Source: an uncultured Rhizobiaceae group bacterium
GTDB lineage: Bacteria; Pseudomonadota; Alphaproteobacteria; Rhizobiales; Rhizobiaceae
Assembly (NCBI GenBank): GCA_937944075.1
Contig: CALDZZ010000083.1
Location: forward strand, 1-12,584
Reading direction: 5' to 3'
DNA: 12,584 nt
The notes below the pieces were generated by a model that worked only from the letters and a program-made list of their open reading frames with translations, made no database searches and was not told where the DNA came from. A program made the translations under genes and the position numbers. This document shows, in pieces, positions 1 to 7,078 of the stretch (the first letter of the stretch is position 1; each line of letters starts with the position of its first letter).

Positions 1-363
1 CCACATGACCTTGGTGATGTTCCCTGCATTGTTGATACCAACATGATGCGGCGTGCAAACTGGTGTTTCCTCGATGAAAATGGTGAGGAAATCAGTGTTC
101 CGGTTCGCGGGAACATCGAGGTAAACAGTCCGGAAGTAACAAGAAGGGCAGCGCTTGCAGGTCTTGGCATGACATTGGTACCGGAATTCTCAATCGAACA
201 GGAACTCAAGAGTGGTGCGCTTGTTAGTTTGCTGGAAGACCGCATTCCTTCCGGTGGCGGTATTTACGCAGTCTACCCACACCGCAGGCATGTCCCTGGC
301 AAGGTTCGGGTATTTGTTGATTTTCTTGCAGATTGGTTCAAGGCCAAAAGCAAATCCGGATAG
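1..363 (+). CDS. LysR-type transcriptional regulator, C-terminal part (partial at 5' end)
   Basis: The frame is open from base 1 to the TAG at 361-363, so only about 120 C-terminal residues are present and the DNA-binding helix-turn-helix lies outside the window. The visible part looks like the second half of a LysR substrate-binding domain. It has a strand rich in V/I, then a segment NSPEVTRRAALAGLGMTLVP, which matches the usual 'N....ai.aGlGia.lP' region of LysR proteins. It ends with a 'YP.RRHVPGKVRVFVDFL' helix typical of the extreme C-terminus of this family. The inducer and target genes cannot be read from this fragment. LysR proteins usually act on divergent neighbours, which here would be upstream and off the window, so I do not link it to the metal operon that follows 109 nt downstream. 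Confidence 0.85.
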   Translation, partial: PHDLGDVPCIVDTNMMRRANWCFLDENGEEISVPVRGNIEVNSPEVTRRAALAGLGMTLVPEFSIEQELKSGALVSLLEDRIPSGGGIYAVYPHRRHVPGKVRVFVDFLADWFKAKSKSG

Positions 364-365
364 GC

Positions 366-409
366 GCGAACCCTTTGATGAATTATTTGGTCGCAGTCAT
401 TGGGTTTGC
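366..409. other. Weak stem-loop after the LysR gene
   Basis: GCGAACCC (366-373) can pair with GGGTTTGC (402-409), an 8-bp stem with one G-U pair and a 28-nt loop. There is no T-run on the + side, so it is at best a weak or Rho-assisted end of the LysR transcript. Its right arm overlaps the -35 of the next promoter. Confidence 0.2.
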
Positions 410-434
410 CTAAAAAAAGCCGTCAGAGTATTAT
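406..434 (+). promoter_or_regulatory. Sigma70-like promoter of the DUF1007-NicO operon
   Basis: The -35 element is TTGCCT (406-411) and the -10 element is TATTAT (429-434, one mismatch to TATAAT), separated by exactly 17 nt. The start of transcription would fall near 441, leaving a leader of about 30 nt that carries a GGAG ribosome-binding site at 461-464. No riboswitch-sized leader fits, so control is more likely by a DNA-binding protein. Confidence 0.5.
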
Positions 435-448
435 TATAAACATGCTGA
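423..448. promoter_or_regulatory. Imperfect palindrome over the -10/start site, possible operator
   Basis: TCAG (423-426) and CTGA (445-448) flank an A/T-rich core. In this register 9 of 13 base pairs are symmetric. A register shifted by half a step (427-446) gives 7 of 10. Size, A/T-rich core and position over the -10 and start site fit a repressor operator such as those of Fur/Zur/Nur-family metal regulators. That assignment is inference; I do not recognise an exact consensus. Confidence 0.3.
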
Positions 449-472
449 TTTGATATTTGCGGAGCACATAAG

Positions 473-1123
473 GTGGCATTCAGGAATACAAAGGTTTTTC
501 TTTCTTCAGTCGCGATGTTACTGGGCACAACGCTTGTGCCAAATGCACACCCGCATGTCTTTGTTCAGGCCAATATGGAAATTGTCATCAACGACATGGG
601 ACAGTTTACCGAACTTCGACATGTGTGGAAATTCGACGAACTGTTTTCATCCACACTCGTTTTTGATTTTGACAAGAATGGTGACAATAAACTCGACAAG
701 GCCGAGATCGAGGAAATTACAAACACCATCAAATCCTCAATCTCTGAATATGATTTTTACACTGCGATGAGAAGCGGTAAGGATGTCATCAATTTCTACG
801 AGCCGGACAAGTTAAACGCCTATATGGAAAATGGCGAAATGATCATGTTCTTTTCCATAGAACCGGAAAAACCGCATGACTTCAAAACAGCGCCCCTGCG
901 CATCTCTGCCAGTGATACAAGCTATTATGTGGCATTCGAGTTTTCAGAAAAAAACATAACGATAAAAGAAAATGGCAAGGGCTGTAAAACCAGCGTTACG
1001 GTTCCCGACTACGATTCACTGTATGCAGATGACTCGCTGACCTTGAGCGAGGCATATTTCACAAACCCTGAAAACCCGGAACTGGGTGACGAGTTCTTTT
1101 CATGGGCCGAAATCAAATGCTGA
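473..1123 (+). CDS. DUF1007 family secreted protein, partner of a NicO metal transporter
   Basis: 216 aa, starting at GTG 473 with GGAG 8 nt upstream. Residues 1-25 form a signal peptide (MAFRNTKVF, then a hydrophobic stretch to VPNA), and the mature protein would begin HPHVF, the His-Pro-His start typical of DUF1007 proteins. Residues 67-78 (DKNGDNKLDKAE) fit a 12-residue EF-hand loop with D1, N3, D5, D9 and E12. Cys171 and the terminal Cys216 could form a disulfide in the periplasm. Family members are commonly encoded beside NicO-type Ni/Co permeases, as here, where the stop codon overlaps the next gene by 7 nt. A role as a periplasmic metal-handling partner is a reasonable inference. The biochemical activity of the family is, to my knowledge, not settled, and which metal and direction of transport cannot be read from the sequence. 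Confidence 0.85.
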   Translation: MAFRNTKVFLSSVAMLLGTTLVPNAHPHVFVQANMEIVINDMGQFTELRHVWKFDELFSSTLVFDFDKNGDNKLDKAEIEEITNTIKSSISEYDFYTAMRSGKDVINFYEPDKLNAYMENGEMIMFFSIEPEKPHDFKTAPLRISASDTSYYVAFEFSEKNITIKENGKGCKTSVTVPDYDSLYADDSLTLSEAYFTNPENPELGDEFFSWAEIKC

Positions 1124-2157
1124 AACAGATTGGCTTTGCACTGTGTTGTGTGCTTGGCGCTGCAATATATATCGGCATCACACCGGAAGCATTTGCACAA
1201 AGTTCATTGGGAGTTGGCAGGTCTGAACAGGCAATAAAGCCGGAAGGCATGTTCGCAGGCATTCTGTTCTGGATACAACAACAACAGCAATCATTCTACA
1301 AGGCAATGACAACAGCGCTGAAAACCATTCGCGATGATGGAAATGCGTTTTGGTATCTTACAGGCCTCAGCTTTGCCTATGGCGTATTTCATGCAGCAGG
1401 TCCAGGGCATGGCAAGGCCGTTATCTCATCCTACATGCTGGCCAATGAAGTGGCTGCAAAGCGTGGCATCATGCTCTCATTTGCCTCCGCACTTCTCCAG
1501 GGCATTACCGCAGTTGTTGTTATCGGTGCCATCATGCTCTTCCTTCGCGGAACAGGCATCAAAACCAGCAATCTGGCCGGAACGCTTGAAATAACCAGTT
1601 ATTTCCTCGTCATGATGCTCGGCTTGTATTTGATATGGACGAAGGTCTTCAAAGGCAGGGCAATCAAGGCCCATGCCCATACACATGATTATCATCATAC
1701 GCATGAACACGCCCATGCCCACGACCATGATCACCTGCACAGCCATGCCCCACATCCTGATCCTCATCATGTTCACGGGCCGGAATGCGGATGCGGACAT
1801 TCCCACGCAGCAGATCCAAAACTGCTGGAGGGTAAAACCCTCGGCACAAAAGAAGCCATATCAGCAATTTTCGCAGTTGGTCTTCGCCCGTGTTCAGGTG
1901 CAATTATCGTATTGACCTTTGCTTTCCTGAACGGACTATACGCAGCAGGAATTGCATCCACTTTTGCCATGTCGATTGGTACCGGCATAACGGTTGCAAC
2001 TCTGGCACTGCTTGCCGTAAGCGCAAAAAATGTTGCGATCAGGGTTTCAGGCGCACAAGACAGCCTTGCCACAATCCATCGCGTGATTGAGATTTCCGGC
2101 GCCTTGCTGGTATTTGTCCTTGGTTTTTTATTGTTTAGCGCTGCAATGTCTGTTTAA
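1117..2157 (+). CDS. NicO/RcnA-type nickel/cobalt transporter with His-rich loop
   Basis: An inner-membrane permease of 346 aa from ATG 1117. This start lies inside the DUF1007 stop (ATGCTGA, 7-nt overlap) and puts a signal-like hydrophobic segment at residues 5-22 ending in AFA. An in-frame ATG at 1102 would add five residues and cannot be excluded. Family motifs are FHAAGPGHGK (91-100) in the first core segment and GLRPCSGAI (255-263) after the loop. Membrane segments lie near 78-92, 118-142, 158-175, 246-272, 275-302 and 325-345. Between them, residues 186-230 hold 19 histidines plus an ECGCGHSH motif, expected to bind metal. NicO proteins move Ni or Co: RcnA exports, while others are predicted importers. 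The pairing with DUF1007 and absence of an RcnR-type regulator leave direction open. Transcription is with the DUF1007 gene from the promoter at 406-434. Confidence 0.88.
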   Translation: MLKQIGFALCCVLGAAIYIGITPEAFAQSSLGVGRSEQAIKPEGMFAGILFWIQQQQQSFYKAMTTALKTIRDDGNAFWYLTGLSFAYGVFHAAGPGHGKAVISSYMLANEVAAKRGIMLSFASALLQGITAVVVIGAIMLFLRGTGIKTSNLAGTLEITSYFLVMMLGLYLIWTKVFKGRAIKAHAHTHDYHHTHEHAHAHDHDHLHSHAPHPDPHHVHGPECGCGHSHAADPKLLEGKTLGTKEAISAIFAVGLRPCSGAIIVLTFAFLNGLYAAGIASTFAMSIGTGITVATLALLAVSAKNVAIRVSGAQDSLATIHRVIEISGALLVFVLGFLLFSAAMSV

Positions 2158-2167
2158 ACCCAATAAA

Positions 2168-2209
2168 CCGATTGTGACATCTTCGCTCTGAAATATTGAT
2201 TGTCACCGG
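2168..2209. other. Inverted repeat between NicO and hemH
   Basis: GTGACA (2174-2179) pairs with TGTCAC (2201-2206), and CCG (2168-2170) with CGG (2207-2209) if a 3-nt bulge is allowed. It begins 11 nt after the NicO stop codon. The loop is 21 nt and no T-run follows, so a Rho-independent terminator is unlikely; it could protect the 3' end of the metal-operon mRNA or be a protein site. ATTGTCA also occurs twice as a direct repeat at 2199-2205 and 2216-2222. Confidence 0.25.
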
Positions 2210-2216
2210 ATTGCAA

Positions 2217-2246
2217 TTGTCAAAAACAGCACTATTTTGCGATTAT
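2217..2246 (+). promoter_or_regulatory. Probable hemH promoter
   Basis: TTGTCA (2217-2222) and GATTAT (2241-2246) are separated by 18 nt, four and five matches short of perfect in the -10 and -35 respectively (4/6 and 5/6 matches). Transcription would start near 2253, downstream of a possible TTG codon at 2237 and 35 nt before ATG 2288, which supports the latter as the hemH start. No Irr-type box that I recognise is present. Confidence 0.3.
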
Positions 2247-2287
2247 CCCAATTACTTTTTTTGCATCTTATATTCTGGACTGGTCTT

Positions 2288-3340
2288 ATGTTGAAGAAAA
2301 ACGATACTAAAGCGGGCGTTGGCCCCCTCCCTGCCGATCACCCCAAGGTTTCCATTGGCAAAGTGGGTGTATTGCTCGTCAACCTAGGCACCCCGGATGG
2401 TTATGACAAAAAGAACATGTACAAATATCTGCGGGAGTTTCTTTCAGACAGTCGCGTAATCGAATGGCCAAAGGCGCTCTGGTATCCAATCTTGTATGGC
2501 ATTGTGCTGAATGTACGCCCGGCAAAATCCGGCGCTGCATACAAGTCCATCTGGAATCACGAAAAAGACGAGTCTCCCCTACGCACATACACAAGAAGTC
2601 AGTCGGACAAGCTTGAAGAAATTTTCAAAAGCAATCCGGATGTAATCGTTGACTGGGCAATGCGCTATGGCAATCCTTCCATTCCATCACGTCTTGATAC
2701 CCTGAAAGAACAAGGCTGCGATCGCATTGTCGTGTTCCCGCTATACCCACAATACTCAGCTGCAACCACGGCAACCGTAAACGATAAAGTGTTCGACCAT
2801 TTCATGAAGCAACGCTGGATGCCCGCAGTCCGCACCATACCTGCCTATCATGACGAGCCGGTTTACATCGATGCATTGGCAGCTTCCCTTGAGAATGCCC
2901 TTGAGAAAATGGACAAGAAGCCTGAAAAAATCATCGCTTCCTACCATGGCATTCCGCAAAGCTACTTTAAAAAGGGCGATCCGTATCACTGCCATTGCCA
3001 GAAAACCTCACGCCTTCTGCGCGAAAAACTGGGTTGGTCAGAAGACTTCATGCTGACCTGCTTCCAGTCTCGCTTTGGACCTGAAGAATGGCTGCAGCCC
3101 TATACGGACAAAACCATCGAACGCCTGGCAACAGAAGGCGTTAAGGATCTAGCCGTATTCAATCCCGGCTTTTCCGTTGATTGTCTGGAGACACTGGAAG
3201 AAATGGGTGAAGAAGGCGAAGAGATCTTTCACGAGCATGGTGGAGAAAACTTCACCTATATTCCTTGTCTGAATGATAGCAAGGAAGGCATGGATGTGAT
3301 TGAGTCCATGGTAAGACGCGAGATTATGGGCTGGATTTAG
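2288..3340 (+). CDS. hemH: Ferrochelatase (protoporphyrin ferrochelatase)
   Basis: HemH inserts Fe2+ into protoporphyrin IX, the last step of protoheme synthesis, at the inner membrane or cytoplasm. From ATG 2288 it has 350 aa, the usual bacterial length. GVLLVNLGTPDG (27-38) is the family N-terminal signature. Key residues are His220 in SYHGIP (218-223), the metal-insertion histidine, and Glu301 in DCLETLEE, the acidic partner. ESPLRTYTR (95-103), FPLYPQYSAATTATV (150-164) and FQSRFGPEEWLQPYT (259-273) are also typical. The C-terminus ends at GWI with no [2Fe-2S] Cys cluster. An upstream in-frame TTG at 2237 would add 17 hydrophobic residues but precedes the likely transcription start, and GGA at 2277-2279 serves the ATG. 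The stop codon lies 2 nt from that of the convergent ghrA-like gene. Confidence 0.97.
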   Translation: MLKKNDTKAGVGPLPADHPKVSIGKVGVLLVNLGTPDGYDKKNMYKYLREFLSDSRVIEWPKALWYPILYGIVLNVRPAKSGAAYKSIWNHEKDESPLRTYTRSQSDKLEEIFKSNPDVIVDWAMRYGNPSIPSRLDTLKEQGCDRIVVFPLYPQYSAATTATVNDKVFDHFMKQRWMPAVRTIPAYHDEPVYIDALAASLENALEKMDKKPEKIIASYHGIPQSYFKKGDPYHCHCQKTSRLLREKLGWSEDFMLTCFQSRFGPEEWLQPYTDKTIERLATEGVKDLAVFNPGFSVDCLETLEEMGEEGEEIFHEHGGENFTYIPCLNDSKEGMDVIESMVRREIMGWI

Positions 3341-3342
3341 GT

Positions 3343-4299
3343 TTAATAACCCAACTTCAAGTCAACCAGGTTTTCCAGCCCCTCACCAGCTTCATATCGA
3401 ATGATTTGCGCATCCACATAAGCGCCAAGCGCAATCACGTCCGAGTTTGCAGCCACATGCGGATAAAGATGCGCATTTTCAAAATGCCACAGCGGGCTAT
3501 CGGCTGATAGCGGTTCGCTCTCAAAGACATCCAGGGAAACGCCGCCTAGCGTACCGTCTTCAAGACAAGCTGCAATATCAGTTTCAACCTGACTTTTACC
3601 ACGCCCGCCATTGATAAAAATCGGTGATGGCAAAACAGGATGCCTGGCAAGTTTGGAAAATACTTCACGGTTGAAAATACCGGTCGTGCCTTCAGTCAGT
3701 GGCAAAAGCCCCACCAGATAATGGGACTGGCTCAAAAACTCATCAAGCCTTGTTTCATCGTAGCACTCAATGCCATCAATATTTTTTTGCGTTCTGCTCC
3801 AGCCAATAACATTAAATCCTAAAGCCTTGAGTTTGCGCCCGGCATCCTGACCCAGCACACCCATGCCCATGATGCCAACAGTTACTTCGCTTGCCTGGGG
3901 TTGTGGCGCATCATCCCAAACAGATTGCGCCTGCGCATTTTGATAATGTCTCAATTGGCGGAGGTGATTCAAACATTGCATGCAAATCCACTCACTCATC
4001 CGGGTGGTAAGGGAAGCATCAACAAACCGTACAATCGGGATGCCTTTGGGAAGTGCGGGATTGGCCAAAACCTTGTCGACACCAGCGCCGGCAGAAAAGA
4101 TAACTTCCAGATCAGGCATCTGATCAAACAAATCATTGTCAAATTCCCAGACAAGCGCATATTTGACACCAGCCAGACTGTCAGGCCGCTCACCCTTGCT
4201 CCAGTCAACTACAGGACGGCCATCCAGCCCGTCATGAATGGAGCCAAGCTTCTCGGCAGCCGTAAAATCAACCGATAAAAGAAGCGTTGACTTGTCCAT
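3343..4299 (-). CDS. GhrA-type glyoxylate/hydroxypyruvate reductase (D-2-hydroxyacid dehydrogenase)
   Basis: 318 aa, ATG at 4299, with AAGGGA at 4305-4310 as ribosome-binding site. Its Rossmann nucleotide motif is GMGVLG (145-150). The catalytic triad of the D-2-hydroxyacid dehydrogenase family is visible: Arg233 in NGGRG, Glu262 in DVFESEP, and His281 in YPHVAANSD. A Ser-Arg pair at the end of the second Rossmann strand (GWSRT, 166-170) suggests NADPH rather than NADH. The short N-terminal domain and triad spacing fit the GhrA group, which reduces glyoxylate to glycolate and hydroxypyruvate to glycerate in the cytoplasm. The exact substrate is inferred. The start is 12 nt below the yejF stop on the same strand, so it is probably the last gene of the yej operon, although its role with peptide import is unclear. 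Confidence 0.85.
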   Translation of the reverse strand: MDKSTLLLSVDFTAAEKLGSIHDGLDGRPVVDWSKGERPDSLAGVKYALVWEFDNDLFDQMPDLEVIFSAGAGVDKVLANPALPKGIPIVRFVDASLTTRMSEWICMQCLNHLRQLRHYQNAQAQSVWDDAPQPQASEVTVGIMGMGVLGQDAGRKLKALGFNVIGWSRTQKNIDGIECYDETRLDEFLSQSHYLVGLLPLTEGTTGIFNREVFSKLARHPVLPSPIFINGGRGKSQVETDIAACLEDGTLGGVSLDVFESEPLSADSPLWHFENAHLYPHVAANSDVIALGAYVDAQIIRYEAGEGLENLVDLKLGY

Positions 4300-4311
4300 G
4301 CCTGTCCCTTT

Positions 4312-5916
4312 TTATTGTGCCTTGATATCAAAGGCAGCAGCCATAAGCGCCTTTGTATAATCCGTTTGAGGGTTTTCAAAAATCTGCTTTGACGATCCTT
4401 GCTCAACAACCTTGCCAAGCCTCATGACAATCACTTCATTGGCCAGTGCTTTCACAACCTTCAGATCATGACTGATGAACATATATGCAAGTTTCCGCCG
4501 CTTTTGCAGATCGCGCAACAAATCAACGACCTGTGCCTGGACACTCATGTCGAGCGCAGAAGTTGGCTCATCCAGCATGATAAAACGTGGTTCCAGCACG
4601 ATAGCACGTGCAATTGCGATGCGCTGCCTTTGCCCGCCTGAAAACTCGTGCGGATAACGATGCCTCGTTTCAGGATCAAGCCCCGTTTCCTGAAGCGCAT
4701 TAATGACCATGGCTTCACGTTCATCACGGCTCAGTTCCTTGTTGTGGATGGTTAGCCCTTCGGCAATGATTTCACCGACTGACATTCTGGGGCTAAGGGA
4801 ACCATAAGGGTCTTGAAACACAACCTGCATCTGATCACGGAGGCCACGCATTTGCTTGAAGGAATATGCATTGATGTCCTTGCCGACAAAGGCAATTTTG
4901 CCTTGTGATGAGATTAATCGCGTTAGCGCCATTCCAAGGGTTGTTTTACCTGAGCCGGATTCTCCCACTACCCCAAGCGTTTGTCCTTCACGCAGGATAA
5001 GGTCAATACCGTCCACAGCCTTTACATGGTCAACGGTTTTGCGCATCAACCCTTTCTTGATAGGGAACCAGACTTTCATGTCACTGGCTTCAAGCACCAC
5101 TGGCGCGCTCGTATCACTTTCAGGGGGCGAACCCTTTGGCTCGGCAGACAAGAGATGTTTTGTATAGTCATGCTGAGGTTTGGTGAAAATCTGTTCTGTC
5201 TTGCCCTGCTCCACAATATGCCCGTTTTGCATGACACAACACCGGTCTGCAATCCTGCGCACGATGCCAAGATCATGGGTTATGAAAAGCATGGAAAGAC
5301 CATTCTTCTCCTGCAGTTCTTTCAGCAGTTCAAGAATTTGCGCCTGAACTGTCACATCCAGGGCGGTTGTAGGTTCATCCGCGATCAGCAGTTCCGGCTC
5401 ATTGGCAAGAGCCATGGCAATCATGACGCGTTGACGTTGCCCGCCCGACATCTGGTGCGGATAGGCGCCCAACCGCGATTCAGGATCACGTATTCCAACC
5501 TGGGTCAACAACTCGATAACCCGCTCACGAGCAGGCCTGCCAGTCAGCCCCTTGTGAAGTTCCAGTACTTCAGCAATTTGTTTTTCAATCGTGTGAAGCG
5601 GATTGAGCGAGGTCATGGGCTCCTGAAATATCATTGTGATATCATTGCCGCGCACCTTGCGCAGTTCATCTTCACTGGCACCCAATATATCCTGTCCCTT
5701 GAAGCGTATGCTTCCGGACGGGTAGGAAGCGGCAGGCGGCAGGAGTTTCAAAACAGAAAGTGCTGTAATTGACTTGCCCGAACCGGACTCGCCTACCAGC
5801 GCAACTGTCTCACCTTTCTTGATGTCGAAAGAAGAGCTATGAACCGCGGTCGATGCCTTACCGCTAACGGTGAAGGCAATCGAAAGGTCGTCAATTTCCA
5901 GGATGGTATCGGTCAT
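4312..5916 (-). CDS. yejF: Oligopeptide ABC transporter, fused double ATP-binding protein YejF
   Basis: The ATPase that powers the Yej importer carries two nucleotide-binding domains in one 534-aa chain. Domain 1 has Walker A GESGSGKS (42-49), signature SGGQR (157-161), Walker B LLIADEP (176-182) and H214 of the H-loop. Domain 2 has Walker A GESGSGKT (318-325), signature SGGQR (426-430), Walker B FIMLDEP (445-451) and an H-loop in FISHDL. Both sites look catalytically complete. In the OppD/OppF type of system these domains are separate proteins, and the fusion is characteristic of YejF and relatives. ATG 5916 is preferred: GAGGG (5921-5925) lies 4 nt upstream and the protein then opens MTDTILEIDDLS, as expected. 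An in-frame ATG at 5973 would run 50 nt into yejE. The gap to the yejE stop is 7 nt. Confidence 0.95.
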   Translation of the reverse strand: MTDTILEIDDLSIAFTVSGKASTAVHSSSFDIKKGETVALVGESGSGKSITALSVLKLLPPAASYPSGSIRFKGQDILGASEDELRKVRGNDITMIFQEPMTSLNPLHTIEKQIAEVLELHKGLTGRPARERVIELLTQVGIRDPESRLGAYPHQMSGGQRQRVMIAMALANEPELLIADEPTTALDVTVQAQILELLKELQEKNGLSMLFITHDLGIVRRIADRCCVMQNGHIVEQGKTEQIFTKPQHDYTKHLLSAEPKGSPPESDTSAPVVLEASDMKVWFPIKKGLMRKTVDHVKAVDGIDLILREGQTLGVVGESGSGKTTLGMALTRLISSQGKIAFVGKDINAYSFKQMRGLRDQMQVVFQDPYGSLSPRMSVGEIIAEGLTIHNKELSRDEREAMVINALQETGLDPETRHRYPHEFSGGQRQRIAIARAIVLEPRFIMLDEPTSALDMSVQAQVVDLLRDLQKRRKLAYMFISHDLKVVKALANEVIVMRLGKVVEQGSSKQIFENPQTDYTKALMAAAFDIKAQ

Positions 5917-5923
5917 CTTGCCC

Positions 5924-7078
5924 TCACTCAAATGTCTTGCGAGGATCAAAGGCATCACGGGTTGCCTCACCAATGAATATAAGAAGCGACAGCATCAACG
6001 AAATGATGAAGAAACCGGAAAGGCCAAGCCAGATTGCCTGGGGGTTGTTCTGCCCCTGCTTCAACAATTCGCCAATCGATGCAGAACCGGGTGGCAAGCC
6101 AAAGCCCAGAAAATCAAGCGAGGTCAGCGTGGTGATCGAACCATTCAGAATGAATGGCATGAAGGTGAGTGTTGCAACCATCGCATTGGGCAGCAAATGA
6201 CGCCACATGATGGTGCGGTTGTTCACGCCCAGCGCACGCGCAGCATTCACATATTCAAAGTTGCGCGCCCGCAAAAACTCGGCCCGCACAACGCCAACAA
6301 ATCCAACCCATGAAAAGAGCAGAAGGATACCCAGCAAAACCCAGAACCCCGGCGCCAGTACAGACGATATGATCAATAACAAATATAGCACCGGAAGTGC
6401 CGACCAGATTTCAATAAATCGCTGGAAGAGCAGGTCAGTCAGACCGCCAAAATACCCCTGGACCGCGCCTGCCGTCACGCCAATGATTGCAGAGGCAAAG
6501 GTGAGCACCAAACCAAAAACGACCGAAATCCTGAAGCCGTAAATGATCCGCGAAAGCACATCCCTGCCCTGATTATCCGTTCCCAGCCAGTTCATGTTGC
6601 CAAGCGTGCAATTCTTGTCATCCACGCCATTGTCATAGTTTGCACATCTGGTTTGCTTGTCATAAAGCCAACTGGGTTTGGAAGGCGCAGGCTCCGGCAA
6701 TTCACGATTTGGCGTATTGTAGGAGTAGCGAATGGGTGGCCATATCAGCCAGCCGTTTTCCTCAATGTAGTCCGTCACAAAAGGATCGCGAAAATCCGCA
6801 ATTGGCAAGTTGAATTCATCATCAGGTTCAACAATGTCATTTTCCGAATATTGAACCATGACAGGAAAAATCAGCTTGCCATCCACAGAAGCGATGATCG
6901 GCTTGTCGTTGGCAATAAACTCCGTGAACAGGCTCAGAATGAACATGATCATGAAAATCCACAGCGACCAGTAACCCCGTCGGTTCGCCTTGAAATTCAG
7001 CCAGCGCCTCTGGTTGAGCGGAGAAAGAAAAGGACGCTTCTCTGCTGCCGGTTGTGAAAGGGTTTCAGCAACACTCAT
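5924..7078 (-). CDS. yejE: Oligopeptide ABC transporter permease YejE
   Basis: 384 aa inner-membrane permease. One membrane segment near residues 37-54 is followed by a long periplasmic stretch (about 55-180), typical of the DppC/OppC/YejE group. NWLGTDNQGRDVLSRIIYG (163-181) opens the permease core, with further membrane helices near 183-208, 225-242, 246-265, 300-320 and 350-372. The EAA-type coupling loop is around 276-298 (YVNAARALG... LPNA), where it docks on YejF. Cys145 and Cys157 in the periplasmic loop may form a disulfide. The ATG at 7076-7078 shares one base with the yejB stop (TGATG), and GAGGGA (7085-7090) lies 6 nt upstream, so translation is probably coupled. A GTG immediately before the ATG is in frame but less likely. 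Confidence 0.95.
   Translation of the reverse strand: MSVAETLSQPAAEKRPFLSPLNQRRWLNFKANRRGYWSLWIFMIMFILSLFTEFIANDKPIIASVDGKLIFPVMVQYSENDIVEPDDEFNLPIADFRDPFVTDYIEENGWLIWPPIRYSYNTPNRELPEPAPSKPSWLYDKQTRCANYDNGVDDKNCTLGNMNWLGTDNQGRDVLSRIIYGFRISVVFGLVLTFASAIIGVTAGAVQGYFGGLTDLLFQRFIEIWSALPVLYLLLIISSVLAPGFWVLLGILLLFSWVGFVGVVRAEFLRARNFEYVNAARALGVNNRTIMWRHLLPNAMVATLTFMPFILNGSITTLTSLDFLGFGLPPGSASIGELLKQGQNNPQAIWLGLSGFFIISLMLSLLIFIGEATRDAFDPRKTFE

Noticed and set aside
364..472. Cobalamin or NiCo riboswitch before the NicO operon
   Set aside because: The predicted leader is only about 30 nt and I find no cobalamin or NiCo riboswitch core elements in the gap.
2237..2287. N-terminal extension of ferrochelatase from TTG 2237
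   Set aside because: It would add 17 hydrophobic residues not expected in HemH, and it begins upstream of the likely transcription start. ATG 2288 gives the normal length.
2158..2287. Irr (iron control element) or other iron box upstream of hemH
   Set aside because: I looked for the TTTAGAA/TTCTAAA-like palindrome known for rhizobial Irr and did not see it; only unassigned ATTGTCA repeats are present.
4981..5772. Long open frame on + (263 codons) opposite yejF
   Set aside because: It lies wholly antisense to the two-domain ATPase with all motifs intact, has no recognisable domain, and is best explained as a codon-bias shadow.
5917..5973. Longer yejF from ATG 5973
   Set aside because: It would overlap yejE by 50 nt and add 19 unmatched residues. 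ATG 5916 has GAGGG at good spacing.
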